Shown here in pieces: positions 5,634-12,464 of a stretch of 12,464 bases of DNA. A model generated the notes under the pieces. It saw only the letters and a list, made by a program, of their open reading frames with translations. It did not search any database and was not told the DNA's origin. Both the position numbers and the translations under genes were made by a program. Origin of the DNA: Candidatus Woesearchaeota archaeon (GTDB lineage Archaea > Nanobdellota > Nanobdellia > Woesearchaeales > J091); the NCBI GenBank assembly GCA_003695045.1, contig RFJB01000085.1, forward strand, positions 1 through 12,464. The letters are read 5' to 3'. The first letter of the stretch is position 1; the number at the start of each line of letters is the position of its first letter.

Positions 5634-7742
5634 ATGAAACGCTCCCCCCTGTTTCATCTTTTGCCTTTCTTCCTCTTTTTATTCCTCTTTGTCTTGGTCC
5701 AACCTGTTTCCCTGGCTTTCATATCGGCAAGAATAACCGAGGTTCAGTTCAATCCCATAGGCCAGGATTCCGTAAGCGAGTTTGTGGAATTCCTGCTTGA
5801 ATTCAACGAATCAGTCAATGCATCCCTGATTTCCTTCCGGGATGCCAACTCAGAGGACTCTTTGAGAATTCAGGGGAACCTCTCAGACGCAACAGGCAGG
5901 GCGCGGCTCGTAATATCTCCCTCCCCGGGTTACCCGTGCCCGGTTCTTTTGACATCAGGGCCGCCGGGAAACGGGCTGTCCAACACGGATGACTCTGTGG
6001 AAATACTCTACGGGAACATCACGCTTGCTGCCCTCCATTACGCTCTTTTTAGCGACCGCGTTGAGGTAATGAGTGGCAACTCAACATTCTCTCTTTCAGG
6101 ATACGAGGAAGGGCTTTCCATTCAACTGATGGAAAACACCTCTGAATGGAAACTTCTGAATCCAAGTCCGTGCAGCCCCGCCTTTTTACCGGTCAGCAAC
6201 TCTTCCACTGGGGCGCTTCACAATCAGACCAGTTCTTCATCCGCGCAAAACAGATCGCAAAACAGCTCTGCCCAATCCGGTTCCGCTTCAAATGATTCTA
6301 CTTCGACCGGTTCTACTTCAACCAATTCCAATTCAACAGGTTCTGATGCATCCGGGTCTGCCTCGCCAAGCTCCACAAATGCCTGCCTTTCAGGCACAGG
6401 AATGAGGATAAACATTCCCAAAAGAATCTACGAGGAAGGGGAAAAAGTGTTGTACACTATCGACTTCACAAATCACGGGCCACGCCCCAAGGTCAAATAC
6501 TGGATAGAATCATATTCCGGCAGGATTGCAAAGCAACCGTTCATAAGCGCCACAAGCACCCAAAAAAGCTTCACGCCCCGCCTTTCCTCGAAGAAACCGG
6601 ACTCCTTCACATTCCGGATTGTTGCAGAATCCCTCCCTGAAGATAACTGTCCGGAAGAAAGTGCGGAAGAATATTTCACAGTGGTTTCCGAGCCGACTGA
6701 AGCAGAAGAGTTTGAAAACAGCATTCTTCTTGAAGCAGAAGATACTGAATCATCATGCTCGGGCAAAACCTCGCTTGTCACAATCCCTGTAAAGGTAAGC
6801 GCTACAAAAGGGGACTCAAGAAAAAAGCTCATTGTATTAAGGGCTTTTCACGACGGAAATCCCGTCTCTAAGCCGGCAGAACTCAAGCTCCCTGCTTCTA
6901 ACTCTGTGGCGGAAGCCGAACTTGAGATTCCGGCAGTCCTGCCCTGCAACTCGTCCGTTATGAAAGTGACGGTCACTGCCGAAGGCCTCGGACTTGAAGA
7001 AAACAGGGAAGCCCTGGTCAATCTCAAACGCATCGAGCAAGAGAATCCTGCCTCAAAATCCGCGAGTGATGAAAGAGTATGCCAGCCGGCCGTTCAGAGA
7101 GAAAACACCCTCGAATCCGGTGTTATCAAAAAGATATACACTCTTGCAAGAACATTTGAGGATGGAAAGCAGATTCTCCTCAGGGTCAGAACCTCAAATA
7201 CAGCCGGCAACGGAACGCTTTACCTCTTCCGAAAGCAGAATGCCGAATTCAAATCCCTGATTGCATCCGGAGACACCGCTGTTATTCCGGTAATTCCTTC
7301 AGGACCGCAGGAAGAATACCTTGTGATTCTTCAATATCCCAACAATTCCTTCTTTCTAAAGCCGTTCAATCTGTCCCTTAATCCAAAGAAAATAAACCTG
7401 CCCGAAAACGCGAATTCCTCTTTGGAAATCCAGCACGGCGCAGGCAATAATGAGAATGAAAATTTCAGCACCCGAACATTAAGAACATTAAGCACGCACG
7501 CATCAGGCCAGGCATCGCTTGCTTCCATAACGGGCATGGCAACACTTGATGCTGCTTCGGGAAAAGACCAGCCCAACGCCAAAGAGACGCTGTTCCGTTC
7601 AGGAGGCAGGAAGGCAATACTGCTCGTTACGAATCCTTTAGGCATAGGCATACTGCTCTCGGCAACGGCTCTGGTTTTTGCCCTTGGCAAACGGAATTCT
7701 GAGGACGACTCCCCTGCAGAAATACGCAGCACGAGCAGATAG
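5634..7742 (+). CDS. Secreted, membrane-anchored surface protein with lamin-tail-like domain
   Basis: A 702-residue exported protein. Residues 1-29 form a basic start plus a long hydrophobic core (Sec-type signal). Residues about 31-170 resemble a lamin-tail domain: ITEVQFNPIGQDSVSEFVEF, then FRDANSEDSL, LTSGPPGNGLSNTDDSVEIL and EEGLSIQL. A Ser/Thr/Asn-rich linker at about 187-250 is probably disordered and glycosylated. Residues 257-352 and about 376-466 look like two beta-sandwich modules; the first begins MRINIPKRIYEEGEKVLYTIDFTNHG and contains KYWIESYSGRI. A third beta-rich stretch covers about 480-590. The C-terminus has a transmembrane helix near 661-685 followed by a short polar tail, so most of the chain should lie outside the cell. 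N-x-S/T sequons are numerous. No catalytic signature is seen. A role in envelope structure or adhesion is inference. The gene stands alone between two operons with its own possible promoter. Confidence 0.8.
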   Translation: MKRSPLFHLLPFFLFLFLFVLVQPVSLAFISARITEVQFNPIGQDSVSEFVEFLLEFNESVNASLISFRDANSEDSLRIQGNLSDATGRARLVISPSPGYPCPVLLTSGPPGNGLSNTDDSVEILYGNITLAALHYALFSDRVEVMSGNSTFSLSGYEEGLSIQLMENTSEWKLLNPSPCSPAFLPVSNSSTGALHNQTSSSSAQNRSQNSSAQSGSASNDSTSTGSTSTNSNSTGSDASGSASPSSTNACLSGTGMRINIPKRIYEEGEKVLYTIDFTNHGPRPKVKYWIESYSGRIAKQPFISATSTQKSFTPRLSSKKPDSFTFRIVAESLPEDNCPEESAEEYFTVVSEPTEAEEFENSILLEAEDTESSCSGKTSLVTIPVKVSATKGDSRKKLIVLRAFHDGNPVSKPAELKLPASNSVAEAELEIPAVLPCNSSVMKVTVTAEGLGLEENREALVNLKRIEQENPASKSASDERVCQPAVQRENTLESGVIKKIYTLARTFEDGKQILLRVRTSNTAGNGTLYLFRKQNAEFKSLIASGDTAVIPVIPSGPQEEYLVILQYPNNSFFLKPFNLSLNPKKINLPENANSSLEIQHGAGNNENENFSTRTLRTLSTHASGQASLASITGMATLDAASGKDQPNAKETLFRSGGRKAILLVTNPLGIGILLSATALVFALGKRNSEDDSPAEIRSTSR

Positions 7743-7784
7743 AGACCAACATAGACCAGACAATCACGAACACAGACAGATAGA

Positions 7785-7792
7785 TATAAATA
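7785..7792 (+). promoter_or_regulatory. Strong archaeal TATA box for the ScpB operon
   Basis: TATAAATA is a near-consensus box A centred about 27 bases before ATG 7816. Transcription would start at or next to the ATG, giving a leaderless mRNA, and no Shine-Dalgarno sequence is present before this start. This is one of the clearest archaeal signatures in the window. Confidence 0.7.
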
Positions 7793-7815
7793 TGCCCGCG
7801 GTTAACAGCTGAATC

Positions 7816-8496
7816 ATGGCACTCTTCAGAAACAAGAAAAAGGAAAAGTCCAAGGAGGACAAGGAAAAAGAAGCGTCAGATTACAGAAAGAAAAAAATGG
7901 CTTCCATGGAAGACGATGAACGCCTTGAAAAAGGCCAGCTTAAACTCAGAATCATAATTGAGCTCATGGGCAAGCCGAAAGACCTCATGGAAAAGACATT
8001 CGACCTTCTCCTCAAAAAACTGAGGGACGACGAGAACCACCACGTCATAAAGGAAGACCGGGCGGACTTCAAACAACACGGAAAGCTCTGGACAACCTTT
8101 GCAGAAGTTGAACTCTGGGTAAAAAACTTTTCGGCACTCACCGCATTGCTCTTCGACTACCTTCCCAGCAGCGTTGAGGTTCTGGAACCTCAAAACTTCA
8201 TTCTCAGAAGCCAGGACTTCACCGACTATCTCAACGACATGCAGGCGCGCCTTCATCAGGCAGACATGACCGTGAAGAATCTCAGGGCCGAAGTTCAGGT
8301 TCTCAAAAAGCAGGCAGCAGGAATGCTCAACAACCTGGTGGTCCTTTCCCTGAGAGAGGGCCCGAAAACGCTTGAGGAAGTGTGCGAGGACATAGGCACC
8401 TCGCCGGAGGACCTTGAGCCGTACATGAAAAAGTTCGTCGAGTTCGGAAAGATAAAAATGGACGGCAAAAAATACGATTTGGTGAGGAAAAAATGA
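7816..8496 (+). CDS. Unnamed winged-helix/coiled-coil protein, first gene of the ScpB operon
   Basis: 226 residues, cytoplasmic, no signal peptide; function unknown. In order: a Lys/Glu-rich N-terminus (about 1-40); a region at 41-125 whose pattern (LKLRIIIELMG, helix, FAEVELWVKNF, helix, SSVEVLEP) reads like a small alpha/beta fold of ACT or ferredoxin type; a helical, probably coiled-coil stretch at about 136-166 (DYLNDMQARLHQADMTVKNL); and a C-terminal segment at 168-226 (VVLSLREGPKTLEEVCEDIG, then helix, then KIKMDGKKYDLVRKK) that fits a winged helix. The blocks FDYLPSSVEVLEP and LNDMQARLHQADM resemble proteins I recall from DPANN genomes, all without a name. It overlaps the next gene by four bases (ATGA) and heads the operon holding scpB, so a DNA-binding or chromosome-related role is a reasonable inference but unproven. 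Confidence 0.8.
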   Translation: MALFRNKKKEKSKEDKEKEASDYRKKKMASMEDDERLEKGQLKLRIIIELMGKPKDLMEKTFDLLLKKLRDDENHHVIKEDRADFKQHGKLWTTFAEVELWVKNFSALTALLFDYLPSSVEVLEPQNFILRSQDFTDYLNDMQARLHQADMTVKNLRAEVQVLKKQAAGMLNNLVVLSLREGPKTLEEVCEDIGTSPEDLEPYMKKFVEFGKIKMDGKKYDLVRKK

Positions 8497-8762
8497 GGAC
8501 AATAGTGGGCGTATCAATTATTGTCGCTGTCGCTGCAGTTCTCGCAGGACTGCTGTGGTGGTTTGCCGTCACGAGAGAGCCGGCAGCCAATACCGTCCAG
8601 GAGGACGGGCTCTACAAAACAATCAATCTTCAGGACTCCTGCTCGTCTGAATGGGATTCCTGCTGCGAGTCGAGCTGCAACGACTTCTGCGATGAAAACG
8701 GGCAGGATTACTTCAACCACCACACCAATAATTACCTTTGCAGTTGCTGGTGTTCAGCGTAA
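8493..8762 (+). CDS. Small membrane-anchored Cys-rich protein, unknown function
   Basis: An 89-residue protein I do not recognise. Residues 3-26 form one hydrophobic helix (VGVSIIVAVAAVLAGLLWWF) with a short positive start, so the anchor or uncleaved signal should place the rest outside. The outer part holds eight cysteines at 50, 57, 58, 62, 66, 83, 85 and 87, plus H76-H77, in an acidic, Asn/Asp-rich setting. The C-terminus is CSCWCSA. Possibilities are a disulfide-stabilised knot or a metal-binding module. It begins inside the preceding gene (ATGA overlap at 8493-8496), which supports it being a real translated gene. A 39-base gap separates it from scpB. The length fits no family known to me. 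Confidence 0.65.
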   Translation: MRTIVGVSIIVAVAAVLAGLLWWFAVTREPAANTVQEDGLYKTINLQDSCSSEWDSCCESSCNDFCDENGQDYFNHHTNNYLCSCWCSA

Positions 8763-8801
8763 CTATCCGGCTGGCATTCCGACTAAACAGGGCTGGTATT
8801 A

Positions 8802-10001
8802 ATGGAAGACATACTCAACAAGGTCGAATCTGTGCTTTTTTCCGTCGGCAAAAAGGTCGATGTTGAGTTCATCAGGCAACTCTGGAAGGTGCGCGATTCC
8901 AAAATAATAGAGGAAGCCCTGAAAGAGCTGAAAAAGGTTTATGACGAACGCGCCTCTTCCCTCCAGGTGGTTCAGGAAGGCGATTTCTGGAAGCTTACAG
9001 TCAGGGACAAATATGCCGAGCTTGCAAGGCGCATAATTCCTGAAACAGAAATGTCCAAAGCGGTAATGGAAACGCTCGCAGTAATCGCATGGAAGCAGCC
9101 CGTTCTCCAGTCGGAAGTAATCAGGGTAAGGACCAACAAGGCATACGAACACATAAAGGAACTCGAAGAAATGGGCTTCATAACAACGGAAAAGTTCGGA
9201 AGAACGAAAAAACTCAAGATAACGCAAAAATTCCTTGATTACTTCGACATCGGCGGCATAGACGATATCAAAGAGTTCTTCAAAAAGATGCGGGAGAAGC
9301 AGAAAGAAGAGCAGAAAGAACTTTCAGGAAAGGACGCGGAGATAGCACGGCTCGTGCAGGGAATAGCCCAGGCAGCAGAAGAGCAATCAATTGTTTCCAA
9401 CGCAATATCCGAATCCCAACAGGAGTTAGAGGGGCGGGACATTTCAGAGGCCTCCCAGAGCACAGAGGAAAACAGCAGGATAGGCCCTCTGGAGGTCTAC
9501 GATGCAGATGCTCCAAATCAGGATGGAGAGGATGATTCCGAAGCAGGCGAAGAGGCGCCCCAGAGAATCTCATATCCTTCTGATGAAGAAGTAAAACAAA
9601 GGCATGAAATACACGAGATGCTGTCCGAAACCCTGGAAAGCAAAAAAACCGAAGAAAGCAATGAAGAAAGCGAAATCAGAGACAGTTTGGACTCCGAACC
9701 GGCGCTTCGCCATCCTTCTTATGAGCCAGAGCCGACAGAGAAACCATCCGAAAGGCAGCATGAAATGCCGTCAGAAAGCGAGGCAGAAAGGGAACCGGCA
9801 GGGTCTGAAGCAGCGAGCGAACCCGAGTCCAAAACAGGGGAGCAGCACGAGTTCCGAAAAACAGGAATCTGGGACGATGATGAAGATTCTGCAGAGAACG
9901 AAAAACAACAGGAAGACGCCATTCAGAAAGAAAAGAGCAACCTTGACAAGCTCTTTGAAGAAGACGCTTCAGACCAGGAAGACGAAGATGAGGAGCCATG
10001 A
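8802..10001 (+). CDS. scpB: Segregation and condensation protein B with long acidic tail
   Basis: 399 residues, about twice the usual ScpB length. Residues 1-160 are the ScpB core of two winged helices: ILNKVESVLFSVGKKVDVE at the start, then METLAVIAWKQPVLQSEVIRVR (89-110), GFITTEKFGRTKKLKITQKFLDYF (125-148). ScpB binds the kleisin ScpA and with SMC forms the complex that compacts and segregates chromosomes. ScpA and SMC are not in the window. From about 161 onward the chain is a helical Lys/Glu stretch and then about 200 residues rich in Glu, Ser, Asp and Gln with few hydrophobics, presumably disordered. Islands within it are a PQRISYPSDEEV segment near 255-266, IWDDDEDS (about 357-364) and SNLDKLFEED near the end. 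No good Shine-Dalgarno is seen before ATG 8802. The 3' end overlaps the zinc-ribbon gene by four bases. Confidence 0.9.
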   Translation: MEDILNKVESVLFSVGKKVDVEFIRQLWKVRDSKIIEEALKELKKVYDERASSLQVVQEGDFWKLTVRDKYAELARRIIPETEMSKAVMETLAVIAWKQPVLQSEVIRVRTNKAYEHIKELEEMGFITTEKFGRTKKLKITQKFLDYFDIGGIDDIKEFFKKMREKQKEEQKELSGKDAEIARLVQGIAQAAEEQSIVSNAISESQQELEGRDISEASQSTEENSRIGPLEVYDADAPNQDGEDDSEAGEEAPQRISYPSDEEVKQRHEIHEMLSETLESKKTEESNEESEIRDSLDSEPALRHPSYEPEPTEKPSERQHEMPSESEAEREPAGSEAASEPESKTGEQHEFRKTGIWDDDEDSAENEKQQEDAIQKEKSNLDKLFEEDASDQEDEDEEP

Positions 10002-10147
10002 GCATACTTCTCCTCGTTCAGTGCCCCAAATGCGGCAATAAAATGAAGGCATCCCCCAGAGGAAACAACCTCTCGGGAAAGAAAAAGAGGTGCGTTTACT
10101 GCGGAGCCACCTTCTCATTGAGAGACCGCATTATAAGACAACTCTGA
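9998..10147 (+). CDS. Tiny zinc-ribbon protein (49 residues)
   Basis: A short gene starting at ATG 9998 in an ATGA overlap with the scpB stop, with GAGGAG at 9990-9995 as ribosome-binding site, and ending at TGA 10145-10147. The protein begins MSILLLVQCPKCGNKM and holds two knuckles, C9-P-K-C12 and C32-V-Y-C35, separated by a basic Gly/Lys-rich loop, ending SLRDRIIRQL. This is a compact rubredoxin-like zinc ribbon. Such proteins in archaea often bind nucleic acid or act as small partners in larger complexes; the role here is unknown. The matched Cys pairs, start overlap and ribosome-binding site make a chance frame unlikely. It closes the operon ahead of the gyrA promoter. Confidence 0.85.
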   Translation: MSILLLVQCPKCGNKMKASPRGNNLSGKKKRCVYCGATFSLRDRIIRQL

Positions 10148-10165
10148 CCTTTCTTGACATCGCAA

Positions 10166-10175
10166 CTTATATAAA
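10166..10175 (+). promoter_or_regulatory. TATA box of gyrA
   Basis: CTTATATAAA matches the archaeal box A consensus well. Expected transcription start is about 25-28 bases downstream, near 10195-10200, giving a leader of roughly 43-48 bases before ATG 10243. This gene therefore appears to be leadered, unlike the leaderless-looking starts at 2746, 5634 and 7816. The leader contains AGTTGATAACT (10204-10214, a small inverted repeat) followed by a run of six T at 10216-10221. Confidence 0.6.
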
Positions 10176-10242
10176 CAAAACCTCTCTCCGCAATCTGCAG
10201 AGAAGTTGATAACTCTTTTTTCGCATAAAAGGACGGATGCTT

Positions 10243-12464
10243 ATGGAAGAGAATAATCCCGGCTACAACAGCCAAGAGGGAGAAGCAGCCGCATCTCCTG
10301 CAGGAAGCGAACGCGTATCAGAGCGCGTTATAGAAGACGAGATGAAGCAGTCCTACCTGGACTACGCAATGTCCGTTATTGTAGGCAGGGCTCTTCCGGA
10401 AGCCAGAGACGGACTTAAACCTGTGCACAGAAGAATTCTTTACGCCATGAACGAAATGGGCATGCACCACAACAAGCCCTTCAAAAAATCAGCGAGAATT
10501 GTCGGAGAAGTTCTTGGAAAGTATCATCCACACGGCGACTCCGCAGTTTATGATGCACTCGTAAGGCTCGCCCAGGACTTCTCAATGAGATACCCCCTGA
10601 TTCAGGGGCAGGGGAACTTCGGAAGCATTGACGGCGACAATCCTGCAGCGATGAGATACACAGAGGCAAGATTGACAAAACTCGCAGAAACCATGCTTGA
10701 AGACATCAACAAGAACACCGTGGAATTCGTCCCGAACTTTGACGAGTCGCTGAAGGAGCCGGTGGTTCTGCCCTCGAAGATGCCAAATCTGCTTCTCAAC
10801 GGCTCCAACGGCATTGCGGTTGGAATGGCAACAAACATTCCGCCGCACAACATGCGCGAGGTATCAGACGCTTTCATCGCTCTCATAGACAATCCCGACA
10901 TCAGCGTCCCGGAACTCATGGAGCATCTGCCCGGACCCGACTTTCCGACAGGAGGCATAATCCTCGGGCGTCAGGGCATAGCAAGGGCATACGCGACAGG
11001 ACGCGGAAAAATAAAGGTAAGGGGCAAGAGCCACATTGAAGACAAGGGCTCAAAGCAGCAGATAATCATAACAGAGATACCATACATGGTAAACAAGGCA
11101 ATGCTTCTTGAACAGATTGCCCAGCTGGTCAGGGAAAAAAGGATAACAGGCATATCCGATTTGCGGGACGAGTCGGACAGAGAAGGAATGCGCATTGTAA
11201 TAGAACTCAAAAAAGACGCAAATCCGGACATTGTGCTCAACCAGCTCTACGCGCACACGCGCCTGCAGTCAACTTTCGGAATAATACTGCTTGCGCTGTC
11301 AGACAACGTTCCGAAGGTTATGAACATAAAGGAACTCATGAACGAATTCCTACAGCACAGAAAGACGGTAATCCGCCGCAGAACAGAATTCGACCTCGGC
11401 AAGGCAGAGGAAAGGCAGCACATCGTGGAAGGCCTCCTCAAAGCGCTCGACAACATTGACGAAATAATAGAACTGATAAAGAAATCCGCCGATGTGAAAG
11501 AGGCGTCCGCAGCTCTCCAGAACAAATACGCCCTTTCAGAAAAACAAGCAGGCGCGATACTCGAGATGCGCCTCCAGAAACTGACAGGCCTTGAGCAGGC
11601 GAAACTCAAGGAAGAACACGAAGAGCTTGAGAAGCAAATCATCAATTACAAGAAGATACTCTCCTCCGATTCGGAAATTCTCAAAATAATCAAGAACGAC
11701 TTCGCAGAACTCAGTTCCCAGTTTGGAGACGAGAGGAGAACAGAGATAATCGAATACGAAGACGACCTTGACATAGAAGACCTCATCAAGCCGGAAGACA
11801 TGGTAGTCACAATCACCCATTCAGGATACATCAAACGCCTTCCGCTCCAGACATACAAAGTCCAGGGAAGGGGGGGCAAAGGTGTGCGCGGCGCAGGCAC
11901 GAGGGAAGAGGATTTCGTGGAGCACCTGTTTGTGGCAAACACCCACTCTTACCTGCTGGTCTTCACAAGCACCGGCAAGGTTCACTGGCTCAAGGTCTAC
12001 CAGATACCCGAGGCAGGAAGAACCGCAAAGGGAAAAGCAATAGTAAACCTTCTGGAACTTGATAAAGGGGAAACAGTGAACACGGTAATTCCCGTCAAAG
12101 AATTTTCCGACAGCGCATATCTTTTCATGACGACAAAAAAGGGCACAGTCAAGAAAACATCCCTTTCTGCGTATTCCAGACCGAGGAAGGGAGGCATAAA
12201 AGCAATACTTCTTGAAGAGGGAGACGAACTAATGGATGTAAAACTGACCTCGGGAAGCAACGACATAATACTTGCCACATGGCTGGGAAAGGCAATAAGA
12301 TTCTCGGAAAAGGACGTGCGGCCGATGGGAAGAACAGCGCACGGAGTGAGAGGGATAATGTGCAGGGGAAATGATCATGTTGTGGGAACTGCAGTAATAA
12401 ACCCTGATGAGGACGGCACAGCCACTCTTTTGACAATCACTGAAAACGGATACGGCAAAAGGAC
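10243..12464 (+). CDS. gyrA: DNA gyrase subunit A (3' end outside window)
   Basis: 740 codons are present and open at the window edge; the family is usually 800-880 residues. GyrA cuts and religates DNA in the A2B2 gyrase that introduces negative supercoils. The breakage-reunion domain starts after a short polar N-terminal extension (about 1-25) with [20 protein letters not shown] (38-57). The drug-pocket region [16 protein letters not shown] has S100 and D104, the residues seen in quinolone-sensitive enzymes. The catalytic Tyr is Y139 in [10 protein letters not shown] (codon at 10657). A coiled-coil follows near 360-490. The C-terminal pinwheel contains the GyrA box QGRGGKG at 541-547, which separates gyrase from topoisomerase IV. 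ATG 10243 has AAAGGA at 10228-10233; ATG 10237 in the same frame would add two residues. It is of bacterial type, as gyrases in archaea generally are. gyrB is not visible. Confidence 0.96.
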   Translation, partial: MEENNPGYNSQEGEAAASPAGSERVSERVIEDEMKQSYLDYAMSVIVGRALPEARDGLKPVHRRILYAMNEMGMHHNKPFKKSARIVGEVLGKYHPHGDSAVYDALVRLAQDFSMRYPLIQGQGNFGSIDGDNPAAMRYTEARLTKLAETMLEDINKNTVEFVPNFDESLKEPVVLPSKMPNLLLNGSNGIAVGMATNIPPHNMREVSDAFIALIDNPDISVPELMEHLPGPDFPTGGIILGRQGIARAYATGRGKIKVRGKSHIEDKGSKQQIIITEIPYMVNKAMLLEQIAQLVREKRITGISDLRDESDREGMRIVIELKKDANPDIVLNQLYAHTRLQSTFGIILLALSDNVPKVMNIKELMNEFLQHRKTVIRRRTEFDLGKAEERQHIVEGLLKALDNIDEIIELIKKSADVKEASAALQNKYALSEKQAGAILEMRLQKLTGLEQAKLKEEHEELEKQIINYKKILSSDSEILKIIKNDFAELSSQFGDERRTEIIEYEDDLDIEDLIKPEDMVVTITHSGYIKRLPLQTYKVQGRGGKGVRGAGTREEDFVEHLFVANTHSYLLVFTSTGKVHWLKVYQIPEAGRTAKGKAIVNLLELDKGETVNTVIPVKEFSDSAYLFMTTKKGTVKKTSLSAYSRPRKGGIKAILLEEGDELMDVKLTSGSNDIILATWLGKAIRFSEKDVRPMGRTAHGVRGIMCRGNDHVVGTAVINPDEDGTATLLTITENGYGKR

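Noticed and set aside
5333..5635. Minus-strand frame of 100 residues with two hydrophobic stretches, spanning the intergenic gap
   Set aside because: It overlaps the end of the SpoIIM gene in antisense, has no clear promoter or ribosome-binding site, matches nothing I recognise, and every supported gene is on the other strand.
5501..5800. Plus-strand frame of 99 residues overlapping the start of the surface-protein gene
   Set aside because: It runs into the signal-peptide region of the real gene in another frame and has low-complexity composition with no recognisable motif.
7876..8517. 213-residue minus-strand frame opposite the winged-helix gene
   Set aside because: It is antisense to a gene with clear domain structure, a strong TATA box and an ATGA junction; the length comes from codon bias in the sense gene.
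9604..10041. 145-residue plus-strand frame inside the ScpB tail
   Set aside because: Its Lys/Gln/Arg-rich composition is what a shifted reading of Glu/Ser-rich codons produces; ScpB itself continues in frame to a coupled stop.
10243..12464. Possible frameshifted or broken gyrA because no stop is present
   Set aside because: The frame is continuous with all family motifs in order; the missing stop is only the window edge. A seven-G run at 11870-11876 was checked and the frame continues correctly through the GyrA box.

Overview
The window looks like chromosomal DNA from an archaeon, most likely a small-genome DPANN lineage. The exact phylum cannot be settled from sequence reading alone. Reasons: archaeal-style TATA boxes lie about 25-30 bases upstream of start codons, most clearly TATAAATA at 7785-7792 and CTTATATAAA at 10166-10175, and several genes look leaderless. 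The gene content also fits: an AmmeMemoRadiSam-type radical SAM enzyme, a SpoIIM/DUF95 membrane protein, a large Ser/Thr-rich lamin-tail-like surface protein, and a winged-helix protein that resembles unnamed DPANN proteins. Mixed in are genes of bacterial type (CoaE, CoaD, DNA gyrase A). All supported genes are on the + strand, and the window is coding-dense with no RNA gene, IS element or CRISPR array that I can see.

Layout. (1) 3-2720: a pyrimidine/pentose operon of pyrC (3' end only), pyrE, pyrF, a SLOG/LOG-like protein and rpe, with overlapping or nearly touching ends. (2) 2746-5405: coaE, coaD, a radical SAM enzyme and a SpoIIM-family membrane protein, joined by 20-, 4- and 1-base overlaps. 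(3) 5406-5633: a 228-base gap with no convincing gene, ending in a possible promoter. (4) 5634-7742: a 702-residue secreted, membrane-anchored surface protein. (5) 7816-10147: a tight operon behind a near-consensus TATA box, holding a winged-helix/coiled-coil protein of unknown function, a tiny membrane-anchored Cys-rich protein, ScpB with a very long acidic tail, and a 49-residue zinc ribbon. (6) 10243-end: gyrA, cut by the window end, with its own TATA box and a short leader.

How the genes fit together. PyrC, PyrE and PyrF carry out three steps of de novo UMP synthesis (dihydroorotate formation, orotate phosphoribosylation, decarboxylation). The SLOG protein may act on a nucleotide or ribose-phosphate compound, and Rpe interconverts ribulose-5-P and xylulose-5-P, so this operon links pentose phosphates to pyrimidines. 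CoaD and CoaE are the last two steps of coenzyme A synthesis. ScpB (an SMC-complex subunit) followed by gyrase makes the right half a chromosome-maintenance neighbourhood. The three unnamed partners around ScpB are the best candidate here for an undescribed system.

Two genes are easy to miss. The pyrC tail at the left edge has no start codon in the window, and the zinc ribbon at 9998-10147 is very short. gyrA is open at its 3' end and has no stop in the window.
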